From Panagrolaimus kolymaensis (Eukaryota; Nematoda; Chromadorea; Rhabditida; Panagrolaimidae): 64,000 nucleotides of DNA. Shown piece by piece: positions 49,649 through 60,467 of this stretch. A program made the position numbers and the translations under genes. The notes below the pieces were generated by a model, which was not told where the DNA came from, searched no databases, and worked only from the letters and a program-made list of their open reading frames with translations. The number at the start of each line of letters is the position of its first letter. Positions within the stretch are counted from its first letter, which is position 1. Where the stretch lies: contig JAJQJQ010000039.1 of assembly GCA_028622995.1 (NCBI GenBank), forward strand, positions 2,449,695 to 2,513,694, read 5' to 3'.

Positions 49649-52600
49649 AATTTAAAATTTAAAACAATTTACTAATTTTTTTTTACAAACACATTTTATT
49701 ACTTTTTTTTCTTCATCAAACTTTATTTTTTTCTATGAATAATAAACTATCCTCCCTCTCTCAATCCATCCATCGTTTGGTCATTTATTTTTTTGTTTAC
49801 CTAACGAATTTTAAAATTTATTTTTTTTTCTTAATCCCAAGAAGCATGATTACCTTTTTTCTTTCTCTTTCTTTTGAATGCATTAATTTTTTAGAAGATG
49901 AAAGAGAGAAGAAATTAAAAAATTTGAAATTAGATGAAAAAGAACCAAAAGCTATCAAGCAACAGGCTTGCAAAAAGAATAAAAAAACTCAGCAATCTTT
50001 TCTTCTATTTTTTGCTTGCGGAAATCATGAAGTTTTAAATTTATGAGTGAATTTTTTTAAACGTGGGAATCTATTGTAATAAAAGGCAGCCGAAAGCTAT
50101 GATTTTTTTTTTGAAACAAGGAAGAAATTTTTTTTAGTAAATTTATGATTTTATGAAATGGTAAAGAAGAACTTTGTGGTTGAATTTACTACGATAGACA
50201 CCCAAAAAAATTTAATTGGAGATAAACCTATATCTCGACGATTAATTGCTATACAAAATTAAACTTACTTTAGTTATGAGAACCATGATAAAAATGGAAA
50301 ATAAAAGAAAAAATAATATTTCTCAAAGTTTGAATAATAATTTTTCCACAATAAAATCTTTGAACATTCTGAAAGGGAAAAAGAAAAAATTAAAATTCTA
50401 TTTATAATGGACGAAGATTTCCACACGCAAAATTCAATGAAGTCAATTGAAAGTCCATTAAAAGTATCTTGTTTAAAAAACAATACCGTTCGTTCCTCTT
50501 TCTTTTTGATTTATTTTCAAAAAGAATCAAATAAGGGCTCTTGAAAAAAACATCAAAGGAAAGGAAGATCTCTCAAAGTTGATGGAACAAAAAATGAGAT
50601 GTTGTTAAATGAATGAAATCTTTTTCTTTTAACATGCAAATAAAAAAATTTGAAAAAGAAACCGTTTAATGATATTTTTTATTTTGTTAAAACCGCGGCA
50701 TTTTTTTAATTGAGAAAAAAATGAACATCTTTTTTTGATGTAAAGAAAAGGCAAAGAAGTTTTGTTCATAAAAGAATTTCCGACATCTCGGTTCGGGTTT
50801 TTTTTTGTTTTTCCAAAAAGGTCAAACACAATAAATATCGAGGCTGATTTTAGTTTTATTTTCTTGTCGACGTTGTCGCCGCAGTTCAGTCATGGCTGCT
50901 GACATTGATTCAAGAAATTAGGCCAGCCAACATCGTCGTTGGCGACAATCTTTTTCTTAAAAGCGGGAGAAATAAAATAAAAAAAGAAGATGGAAAGGAA
51001 AGGGGATACCAAAAGAGAGGAAGATGATGGAAGTTGATCAAGGCTGATTTTATTTACGTTGTCGAGAAAAAGAAATGATTTAACATTTTCGCCAAAAAAA
51101 GGAAGGTAAAAGTAAAAAAAAAGTTGGTGACAATTAACTTCGGGGAAAGTGGAAGGTATCCCAAAAGGTAAATTCATAAGATTAATAATATGGGTTAACA
51201 GCAATAAAAATGAATTAAAATGTTACTAAATTATAAGGATCGATAATTAGAAAACAAAAAAGACTACATAGAATGGATTGATTTTTTCGTCTTTTCTTAG
51301 TAATTAAAGCAAGAGTAATATGTCTTAATTATGAAAGGTAATAAATGTTGTGGTTAAAGTCATGGCAATATTTTTGGGCACCTTTTAAAGAAGTAACAAA
51401 AAAATATAAGAATAAAAAGTTCAAATCTATAAAAAAAGAAGATATGGATTTAAAAAAGGCAAAGATAGAAATTTAAATATGTACAAAATTTAAAATTTTC
51501 AATAAGGGATCAAAACGGAATCAATTATTTCAAATACCAGAAAGAGCTACATGATAAAACAAAAGAGAAAAAAATATGTACTTCTTTCGAATATTTTCAA
51601 AACAAACATAAATAAAAGTGGAAAAGGTGCAGCGGAATTTTATTCAATTTCATCTTGAAAGAAGTAAAAACGAAAAAAATAAGGATGGAAGAACCACCAT
51701 GGAAAAAAACGTTATCTTCTTTTCCCTTTCCACAAAGCTTGCTCGTTTTTTCTTGCTTATTTGATGATGATGGTGCGAAAAAACACAACCTGAAAAAGAC
51801 AAAAGAAATATGCAAGGACTCATCGCATATTTTTTACCGCTGCTTTTTGAATAAAAAAAAGATAGCTTGAGTCACAGCAAAACATTGAAATCATTCAGAA
51901 GAAAAAATAAGGAGAGCAGAGAAAACAAAAGTCAAAAAACATAGACATAAAAATATCGAAAAATTATAGCAACAAAAAAAAAACAGAGCTAAATCTGTCG
52001 AATTTCTTACTTTTTTTTCTCTTTTCTTGGAGTCCTTTTTAAAAATGACGTTCCTAATTTTTTTTCCGAAAAAAATGAAACAAAAGAGACAAAAAAATCG
52101 ACATGTCCGAGTTTTCAACTAACTATGAACGGAGAAAGCCGCCTTCAGGAAAAAAGAAAAGAAGAAGAAAAAATCATTTTGTATTAAAAAATTGTTTAAG
52201 GAAAAAATTTTTGTTGTTGTCAATACTGGATTTTTCTTTAAATGAGAAAACTTGCGAGTGTAGTTTAACTTTTTGCATGGAAAATATATACAATAATTAA
52301 AACAATAGTGGCTGGTTTTAGAAGGAAGGATAACTACTTAACCATTTTTAATGGAAAAACACCTACACTTTGCAAATTTTGAAATGTTGTAACACAAGGT
52401 TTGGTTGTTCAAAATTGTTAGTTAAAAAGGGAGGATCGAATGAAAAGGAAAACCTAAAGCAAACAGGTGTATGCCACCCTTCCGGAAATGGAAATCAATG
52501 CCATTTTTGGAGAACAAAAATTGTTTTTGAAAACCCTAACAAAAAAAATATAAGAAGAAAGTAAGAGAGAATACTAAAAAACTGAAAAAAAGAAAGATAA

Positions 52601-52850
52601 AAAAGGGGTCAAAATCTAATACATGTGAATTTTGAAAAAATCAAAAGTCTACCTTCGCACGTCTCTAATTTTTTCTTTCTAAAAAAATAGAAGAAAAGTT
52701 TTTGATAACCTTCTATAGATTATGTTCAGAAAGTTCCTTCAGTCAGTTCCATCAAATAATGAAAAAATTTACAATGGAAAATAATGAAAATATCGTAGCA
52801 GTAAAAAACGATGGAAGAAAGTGGGAAAGTACATGACAGTAGTGTAGAAC
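49649..52850. other. Gene-poor low-complexity region upstream of the myosin gene
   Basis: About 3.2 kb of AT-rich, purine/pyrimidine-run DNA. Open frames such as 49,735-50,046 and 51,655-51,870 translate to low-complexity Lys/Phe-rich sequence without splice or codon support. It should contain the myosin promoter. No RNA gene recognised. Confidence 0.5.
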
Positions 52851-53130
52851 GGATAAACCCGGATTTAATAGCTTTTAATTACCCTGAAGCAAGCTAAACT
52901 ACTAATTAAATTATTGCAAGCAGGGAGCTAAAGAGAGCAGGCAGCCTTTGTTTTAGAGCAGTCAGTTTTTAATTAAGTTAGTAGTAGCTTCGCAGGCAGA
53001 CAGCTTCGCATGCAGGCAGCTTCGTATGATTATAATTTTCTCACACGCTGTTAACGCTTCTGTAGCAAGCAAGTATTTTAATTAAATTAAAGTATGCTGC
53101 TGCTTTAACAAACTTTATAATTTTATGCTA
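52851..53130. other. Compositionally distinct repeat-bearing segment, possible element edge
   Basis: GC is higher than in the flanks. It holds repeated GCAGGCAGCTTCG-type words (52,990-53,030), several GCAAGCA/GCAGGCA words, and ATTAAATTA-type words facing each other near 52,900 and 53,080. It lies just outside the leftmost element-like gene and could be the terminal repeat region of the Maverick. The other terminus is not in the window, so this cannot be confirmed. Confidence 0.3.
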
Positions 53131-53382
53131 GTTTTTCATGAGTAAATGTTCTGTCTTATTTTTCGCTTGTTTGTTAAAACTATTTTCAAAAAAAAGTTTA
53201 TGATAAATAATAACACACAGTTAAGTTTGTATATTAAAAAACAACAAGGAAATTTATAAATGGAAGACGGTGTTGCGGGAGTTGACGGCTCTATCTAAAA
53301 ATGTTTAATTTAATAAAAAAACTCACAAATAAATATCGAATGATATAGTTGAAGTAGATGACTCTTTCTAAAAAAGAAAAAA

Positions 53383-53718
53383 TTAATAGCAAATAAAAAC
53401 ATCAACTGGTAAATAAATGTTGCCAGAGTTATTATCCCTAACTATATAGTTAGGTACGATAACCTCTCGACCCTTGTTTTTGTAATAAGCAGTAAGGGCA
53501 GGTTTTTCAAGGTTTGTAGTGAATACAATTTCAGCATCCACTAATCGAACGAAATCTGTTCTAACGGACAATCCACGTAAATCAATGTTAACCCAATTTG
53601 GGATAGAAGTTAGCCGCTGCCAGTTTGAACATTGAAAGCGCCGCAAACCAACACGTTGATGACGAAGTTCATTTGGGATTACCCCATAAGACAAAAAGTT
53701 ATTCAAAGTTGGAACCAT
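53383..53718 (-). CDS. Small unrecognised protein at the left end of the Maverick
   Basis: A 111-residue open frame on the minus strand, starting with an ATG three bases after a TTTTAG acceptor-like site, so it may be trans-spliced or have an upstream exon. The peptide has a mixed beta-strand-like pattern (RLVDAEIVFTTN, REVIVPNYIV, IYLPVDVFI), no signal or membrane span, and no motif I recognise. It lies tail-side of the acid-tailed gene and the polymerase, all in the same direction, so it probably belongs to the element. Function unknown. Confidence 0.55.
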   Translation of the reverse strand: MVPTLNNFLSYGVIPNELRHQRVGLRRFQCSNWQRLTSIPNWVNIDLRGLSVRTDFVRLVDAEIVFTTNLEKPALTAYYKNKGREVIVPNYIVRDNNSGNIYLPVDVFICY

Positions 53719-53833
53719 TTCCTAAAATGAAATTAGAAAAAAAGAAAAAAGATTTTCAAGTATTCAAATCGTCAGCGAACGATTAGTAAAAATAAAAAAT
53801 GAAACGTTTAGAAAAAGCTTTATTCAAAAAAAA

Positions 53834-54306
53834 CTATTCTTCCTCCTCTTTACTATCTTCTTCTTCCTCATCATCGTCGTCGTAATCATCTGTCTCCATG
53901 TCACTATCTTCAGGAAGAATGGGGGAAACATTACATCTGCAAATTTGAATTTTATTGGTGAAACATTTTTTTAATTTACCGTTTTAAACAAAAAATTTCA
54001 TTTGACGGAATAAATTCAAGTCCAACACGTACATTACTTCCTTCGGGACATGAATAAGTTGGACAAGCAAGGAAATAATCGGTTGTCTTTAGGTTATTGA
54101 ACATATATATTTCAGTAGGTCTTTCACCATAAGTATGAATATAATCTCGAACAGTAATAATATATGGATGAACTTGGTATGGAAGAATTTTCTAAAATTT
54201 AAATTTTTGATAAAGTAAAAAAAAGTTTTTGCTAACAAACTTTAAGATTATCCAATCGATCAATAACTTTTTGATGTTGTCTCAAAAGAACATCCGTGAG
54301 AGTCAT
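53834..54306 (-). CDS. Unrecognised Maverick-associated protein with acidic C-terminal tail
   Basis: Minus-strand exons, about 54306-54241, 54191-53979 and ~53939-53834, give roughly 125 residues. The start ATG follows a TTTTCAG acceptor-like site. The middle reads as a compact domain (PYIITVRDYIHTYG, YFLACPTYSCPEG) and the last ~20 residues are almost all Asp and Glu. Joining exons 2 and 3 in frame depends on an A-run near 53,990, where the base count could put the join off by one; a frame break there is possible. Acidic tails are common in DNA- and histone-associated proteins, but no function is claimed. It is transcribed in the same direction as the polymerase just to its right. Confidence 0.5.
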
Positions 54307-54414
54307 TACTTCTGAAAAAAATTTAAGAAAGATATCTTTCAGTTTTTAGATATTTAACCGATGAAAACGGTTTTTTAAATTTTAAGAAAATAAAAAAAAG
54401 AAAGTTTATTAAAG

Positions 54415-57400
54415 CTACAATTCATTTCTCCGATAACCAAATGGATAGATAATTAAATCATCTCCGATAAAACCTTTCTTATATATAACTTTATATTTTT
54501 TTGGGACATTTTTAGTAAAAACATGACCTGTTCTTTTTGGTTGAATGCGGCGGTAATTAATTTCTTCAAAATCATTTTGATCATAATTCAGTACCATTTC
54601 CTTAAAACGTTGGTAATGAAGTTGTGATGAAGCTTCAGCATTAAGACTAATACCACGAAGTTTTAAAGAATAGGAAATTGAACCATCATCTTTATTTCTA
54701 ATAGCTAATGAATACTGTTTGTTTCCAGCTACAACCGCTTCAATTATCTCTTCATTAGGTGGGATCTCATCAGTGAGTTGACCCAAATATTTTCCAGTCT
54801 CCAAAGGTATGTTATCTTCATCACATTCGAAAATAAGTGAATCCGTGTCTGTATAAATTAATGTACATCCAGGTGTGTTAACTACTTTATCCATAGCATG
54901 ATATAATCGTACACGGGCTGCTGAGGTTGTCCATAATGAAATAATAATATTAGAAGAATCATGTTCTACAATAAAATCTTTCTTGTTATTGTAAATAATC
55001 ATAACCCGATTCTCATCTAATAAATCAATAGCTGCTACTTCATAAACATCACCGCTAATAATTTTATCAATTTCTAAAGGATCATTAGATACAAGGGTTT
55101 TACTTAGACTATTTCTAAGACTAAACCTCCCCCATAAACTATTGAGACATAATTTGGCAATATATCTTAATCCAGGATTACGTCTAACATTTTCACTATT
55201 AATAATAACATTAAACTTATCTTTGTATCCTTTAATAAATTCTTCTTTTTCTTCATCTGTTTTAACATCTACGGGCCAACCATCTGCTTCCACTTTAACC
55301 TTAAGCAGCTTCTCGACATATGGTTTGAATAAATCCGTTGACCAGTTATGATAATGATAAGCACTGAAAAATTTAGTAGCAACATACCCTTTAGTCAATG
55401 AAAGATTAAGCTCCAAATGTGTGATTGTGGTAACAAAGCCACGTTCATTTTGACTATGTAAACATTCTTGAAATCCTTGATAATTTCCATCTTCATATTG
55501 CTTGACACAGCTTCTACACAAAGGGAATAATAAAAAATCCCCGGATTTATATGGTGCAACAGGGATAATTAAGCTAACAGGTGGAATTAGGAAAATTTTT
55601 AGCAAGCCACGTATATTATGATCACTAGGTTTGGACCAAAAAACGTCTTGTTTCGAAAAAGGGATATCGATAACCTCAGGCATACCGACAGGATATTCGG
55701 TTTCATAATTTACCGCGGGATATAAACTAGTGAAATCATAGTATTTTATTATTTTACCCTTAGATTTTTTACTATAAAGCTTATGGGGATTACAGCGCCC
55801 ACCTGTGTAGGCTTGGCGTGGGTCTAACGGAGATGAGAGGATTAAATCATCGAAAAATTTTTTCATGGTTTTATCTTTTTTTAAAAGTTCTAGAATCTCA
55901 CATTCCCAAATTCCCTCAATAGTAAAACCCATCTCTTTAATTTCCTTCTCCCTCAATAAAGTTCGTTCATATTCTTTTGCAGCTGTTCTTTTTGTAGGTA
56001 ATAAAGTATCAGCTTTGAAACATTTTGGATGGCCATGATAACAACATCCTGCAATGGTTTAATTATTTTTTATTTTAATAAAATCGATAAACCTACCGTA
56101 ACATTCTATAATATGATTCTCTGCTTCAATAAATGCATCAACATAATAATTTCCTACTTTGAATTCTCCCAACAACGTGTTTCTATGACGAATATTTTTT
56201 CCAGTTGTGTAAGCGAACCATGTAAAATATTTAAGTGAAATTTCACTGGCATTCGTGTGTTTTTGGTATCCATGTTCTGGAACAATAGCCAAAGTTTTTT
56301 CAGGCATAAACTGATTTCTATACATTTTCATACAAGCTCCAGGGATAGTACAGCTTTCTTTGAAAGGATCGATTCCACAAATATTTAAAAAAATACGTCG
56401 GAATTCTGCAACAGCATGGGCTAATATAAGACAATCGCTACTACAGTACTCGTCGAGTTTTTCTGGTAAATAGAAAGGAGTATTGTACTCTTTATTGTAC
56501 CATTCGTCAAAAATAATTTGTTTTGCTCTTGACATGGTAGAATAAAAATAATCACTCTTGTTGGGGAGATGATTCAATCGTAAATTATAGTTTTTTGAGT
56601 AATTAAATTTATGGGGGAAAAATTGCTTCTCTTCGATAGAAAGGTTAAAGGTTTTAACAAGATTGCTTAAAGGAACAGACATAAAGTTGAAAGAATCTTT
56701 GAAAATAGTTTCGGTAGTATTTTTTCCCTTTTTAACATGAATTTCATAAAACTTATTGCCATTTTTAACGCAAGAAGGGTTTACATTTAATTTAAAAAGT
56801 TGTTTTAGAACGAAAATATTATCGAAACGGCCTAAAAAAATCTTAACCATTACTATTTTTTTCTAAATAAAAAACATACCTCCAAAATGAGATAAAGCTA
56901 TAGTTTTATAGGTTTTATCAAGATCATATATTATCCATTTAGTAAACTCAAAAATACAATTATCTCCTAGAGGGGCTGACCATTTTTTTTGCTTAGGTCC
57001 GCAGATAGTACAAGGAATAGACAAGAAATCTTTGTTTAGCAGACATTTTGTACAAAAAATTAGCGCGCAAATGAAGTTGACTTCATGCTCAAACACGGAT
57101 TCATCAACTTTAGTGTCTTGAGTAGTCTCAAAATCGAAAATAACATAGCGAATGATTTCATCGCGCTTAATTTTTGTTTTCCTAATATAACATTGATCTT
57201 TCTTAGAATGGTAGACGTAACAGCGTAAACATAGCTTCTCGCCGCAAATATGTTTAGTTTTTTTATTTACCTTGAATGTTTGATAACAATCTAGGCAATT
57301 AACAAATTTACCACATATTTTAGCTTCTCTATGATAATTATAGCACTCTAACGAAGGTAGGAAGCGGTTACAGTCTTCACATAGCCTGCGGGTGCTAACT

Positions 57401-58473
57401 TTACAGGGCATGGTCCTACCTATTCTTAGGCAATAGACACATTTCCTAATACATGAGGCTGTGTGATATGCGCTATTATTAAAGGTACTGGAACAAGGTA
57501 CGCAATAAAAATACGATCTCTTACCAGTACAAAATAAATTCAAGTTTTTGATCGCATAAAAATGCTCATTGAAATAAAAGAGACATAGATAATACTGAGG
57601 GTTTTCAACATCACCTTTGTAAACAGGCTTTGTATAACTACTCGTGCTAAACACAAGCAGACAAAACATATCTCCAAAAGTTTCTGTTAAATATGCTTGA
57701 ACAAGTTTTACATGTTCAATACCATAGCCAGATAAATAGGGAGAAATTTTAGAATTTTTAATTAGACCTAAAGCAGTGCTTGTTAAAATATCCCTATATG
57801 CTCCTACATTTTTATAAATAGCCGCGTGCTTTCGTTGACTAGTGTTCTTATTTTTAGAAGTACAGTAAGACATTGAAGCGATTATAGAGTGGAAGAGGCA
57901 AAAATTATCAGATAAGTTAACATTGATCATATTATCAAAATCAATATTTCCAAAAAGCGGGTCAAATCCTGCACCTACAGGCGGAACATATGTGGTAATA
58001 GATAAATGTAAAGGATGGTCAAAAAGAGGAACTAAGCGCTCGCTTTGCTGCAATTTAAAAAGAGAATTGTCAAAAAGTTGCATAACATTTTGTTTTATAT
58101 CCGAAAATGGAAGATCCAAGTTTGAATTTAAAGCCTCTGATTGTAAGCTTAAGCCAACTTTAGTAACATCTGGATCTTCATACAAAATAATTTGAAAGCT
58201 TTCGTTGATACTATCTAATAAACTTTGTTTAGGATCGGGGCATTTAGATAATCGCTCAAACAACATTTTATAAATCCTACGTCTAATCCTAAACTTATTA
58301 TTAGTTTGGATGCTAACAAGACTTTTTCGGAAGCAAGAATCATCATCACCATTATCACGTAATAAATCTTCGATCGTAAATCCACGTTTCTTAGCTGGTG
58401 CTGAAACACCTTCATCACGTAAAACATCTTCTACACTTCGGTTACCAGATGAACCTTTGGAAGAATGTTCCAT
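54415..58473 (-). CDS. Maverick DNA polymerase B with OTU-like and Cys-rich N-terminal regions
   Basis: Three exons (58473-56880, 56831-56097, 56048-54415) join in frame to 1,320 residues; both introns are about 50 bases. The first intron splits the second exonuclease motif. Order: a disordered start with two short EDxLRD repeats (residues 14-46); an OTU-like region with a DNFCLFHSI block (Cys192) and an FNEHFYAIKN block (His304); a run of CxxC pairs at 324-430 that may bind zinc; the 3'-5' exonuclease with FDFETT, GGRFDN and YCSSDC; then polymerase motif A DFTSLYP, motif B around LNSLWG, and motif C YTDTDSL. The DPRQAYTGGR block is typical of protein-primed Maverick enzymes. All catalytic residues are present and there is no frame break, so it should replicate the element. 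It diverges from the small-gene run at 59 kb. Confidence 0.93.
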
Positions 58474-59021
58474 CTTAAAAATATAAAAAAAGATAAAATC
58501 TGAACGCTTTTATATCATTTTTAAACTCCTCCTCCTCTGCTAGAAAAATATTTTTTCAAATTTGTAAGAAAAGAAAAGTCTTGAACTAATTTAAATTATA
58601 AAAAACTAAAATTTGAAACCACGCCTGTTCTAACTTTTGCACTTTTAGTTTTAAACTTTTTTTGACGCCGCCTAAAATTTTTTACATGAAAAAAATTCTA
58701 ACATGTAAAAAAAAGTTTTTTTATCCAAACTCCGCCTCTCTAACTTTTGCACTTTTAATTTTTTTATTTTTGAGTCTGTCACAATCTTCAAGTTTTTAAT
58801 TTTAAAAATTTTTTTAGCGCTAAAGCCACGCCTTTACTAACTTTTGCAAACAAAATTATGTTTTACATCCCGCCTGCTATTGTTCTTTCTAAATAAAGTG
58901 AATTATCTTTTTGGCACGTTACGAATGAAACATACGCCTTTTTTAAGAAAACTTTAAGGCGGATCTTAATTTTTAAAAAAGTATAAAAGACAGAAAAATA
59001 AAAAAATATTTTATCGAAAAG
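58474..59021. promoter_or_regulatory. Divergent promoter between polymerase and small-gene run
   Basis: Two TATA boxes face outwards: CTTTTATA at 58,507-58,514 (TATAAAAG on -), 34 bases from the polymerase ATG, and TATAAAAG at 58,982-58,989, 33 bases from the first small-gene ATG. Between them the phrase CTAACTTTTGCA occurs three times (58,630, 58,739 and 58,837 regions), each just after a CGCCT box; further CGCCT/GGCGG boxes lie near 58,665, 58,868, 58,932 and 58,957. An inverted repeat TTTTTTACATG / CATGTAAAAAA spans 58,678-58,712. The design looks viral: one compact control region for replication and accessory genes. Confidence 0.75.
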
Positions 59022-59417
59022 ATGACAAAGTCCGAAGATTTCCAAAGATACGAAACTTTTCGGAATCCTATAACAGGATTTGTTCTAACTGTTTTTTATG
59101 ATGAAGATCGAAATCCGCTTCGCTATAATGTGAACGAGTATTGTTGTGACAAATCGTTTCAATTTTTCGAAGATATGGATTTACTCAAAAACTTTTTTAA
59201 CATTCGAAGTGATTGTTACATCAAAAAAGTTTTAAAAGATTTTATTGATGTTACTGTTATTTCTGATGACCCTTATAACGCTATTTATAAATGTGATCAT
59301 CATACTTTTATTATTGATTCTGATAACCGCGTCTCGTTAAAACCATTGCTCGATGAATGGCTAAACATTTTTGATTTAGAAGAAATCCTTTTGGATTCTG
59401 CTAACATCAAAAAATAG
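59022..59417 (+). CDS. Tandem Maverick paralogue 1, unrecognised CC/CxHH family
   Basis: 131 residues, intronless. First of three neighbouring paralogues. Shared with the other two in the same order: NPITGF near the start, an EYCCDK-type Cys pair followed by FQFF, a middle helix, VTVISDDPY, CDHHTFIID and VSLKPLLDEWL. The fixed Cys-Cys and Cys-x-His-His could bind a metal, which is inference. No signal or membrane segment. Its TATA box is 33 bases upstream and it is the first gene of the rightward run, so it is likely expressed with the polymerase. I know no named family for it. Confidence 0.75.
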   Translation: MTKSEDFQRYETFRNPITGFVLTVFYDEDRNPLRYNVNEYCCDKSFQFFEDMDLLKNFFNIRSDCYIKKVLKDFIDVTVISDDPYNAIYKCDHHTFIIDSDNRVSLKPLLDEWLNIFDLEEILLDSANIKK

Positions 59418-59456
59418 TTTTTTTTCTAAAAATTAAAAAAATTTTTAGATTGTCCA

Positions 59457-59903
59457 ATGCCAACTGTTATTATGGTTCCTCCTCATTACAGAACTTTGGT
59501 TCATCCTATTACAAATTTTGGTATTAAAGTGTTTTATAAATATGGTGAACCATATGCATATTCAGCAGAAAAACATTGCTGTCTAGAATCACATCAATTT
59601 TTCCAAAACATGGAGATTTTAAATAATGTTACTAGATTTGTTAACATTCTCAAAGATGAAAAGCCTGATATTAATTATGTTGACGATATTAAACTTTTTT
59701 TGAAAAAAATCGCCAAAGTTACTGTTATTTCGGAAGACCCATACGAAACTTATTTTGAATGTGATCACTATCGTTTTATTATTGATCATGATTATCGGGT
59801 TTTACTCAAACCTTTTGTTGACAAATGGTTATCCCAATATCCTTTAAAAAAGATTTTGAACAAACAATGGCCCCCACCAGCTTTTTTTTCTAAAAAACCA
59901 TAA
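59457..59903 (+). CDS. Tandem Maverick paralogue 2, unrecognised CC/CxHY family
   Basis: 148 residues, intronless, with the ATG shortly after a TTTTTAG acceptor-like site, so it may be trans-spliced downstream of paralogue 1; only 39 bases separate the two frames. It keeps HPITNF, the KHCCLE Cys pair with HQFF, VTVISEDPY, CDHYRFIID and VLLKPFVDKWL. The second His of the CxHH motif is Tyr here. It is longest in the middle region and has a Pro-rich end. Similarity to the other two is clear along the full length but low, so the duplication is old or the genes evolve fast. Confidence 0.75.
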   Translation: MPTVIMVPPHYRTLVHPITNFGIKVFYKYGEPYAYSAEKHCCLESHQFFQNMEILNNVTRFVNILKDEKPDINYVDDIKLFLKKIAKVTVISEDPYETYFECDHYRFIIDHDYRVLLKPFVDKWLSQYPLKKILNKQWPPPAFFSKKP

Positions 59904-59987
59904 CCAGAATCAATATTTTTTTATTCGCGTCTTTATTTTTTTATTTTATAAGTTTGATATGTTTTTAATATAAAATAAATTTTAGGA

Positions 59988-60374
59988 ATGAAGACATATA
60001 CTCATCCACTAAGCGGACTTTGTATTTTATTTTTCCCCAGGGAGGATGGTACAAGAATCGAATATGTCGTTGAAAAATCATGTTGTAGTGTGGCCGATCA
60101 ATTTTTCAAGAGGATGGAAAAAACCGTAACATTCCATAATTTTATGAGAAAGATCCAAACTCCCAGTGACGATTTTATTAAGAAATATTTGAAAGATGTG
60201 GTTAAAGCCACAACAATTTCAGATGAACCCTATAAAGCCGTATTTAATTGTAGCCATCATCGTTTTGTTATTGATAATTATCAAGTTTCACTCAAGGAAA
60301 TGATAGATCAATGGCTAAAAAATTATGCTGTTGAAGAATTAAATAACCCCTCAAAAAAATATTTTAATATTTAG
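59988..60374 (+). CDS. Tandem Maverick paralogue 3, unrecognised CC/CxHH family
   Basis: 128 residues, intronless. The ATG follows a TTTTAG acceptor-like site by two bases. It keeps HPLSGL, the KSCCSV Cys pair with DQFF, the ATTISDEPY block, CSHHRFVID and VSLKEMIDQWL. As in the other copies the motif order is fixed while the middle helix differs. A TTATTCGCGT word lies 58 bases before its start (59,921-59,930). Function unknown. Confidence 0.75.
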   Translation: MKTYTHPLSGLCILFFPREDGTRIEYVVEKSCCSVADQFFKRMEKTVTFHNFMRKIQTPSDDFIKKYLKDVVKATTISDEPYKAVFNCSHHRFVIDNYQVSLKEMIDQWLKNYAVEELNNPSKKYFNI

Positions 60375-60467
60375 CCTTTCCCCTTTTATTCGTGTTTTTT
60401 TGCCGTGTACTAATGAATTTTTTTCAGAAATACTTTTTATCACTAAAAGTTTTTTTACTTTTAGATA

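Noticed and set aside
49735..50046. 103-codon open frame on + upstream of the myosin gene
   Set aside because: Low-complexity Phe/Lys/Leu-rich translation, no splice signals or known motif; chance frame in AT-rich DNA.
56831..56850. ATG at 56,850 as the start of a separate polymerase gene
   Set aside because: It lies in the first intron; splicing to 56,831 restores the exonuclease motif GGRFDN and joins the upstream exon in frame.
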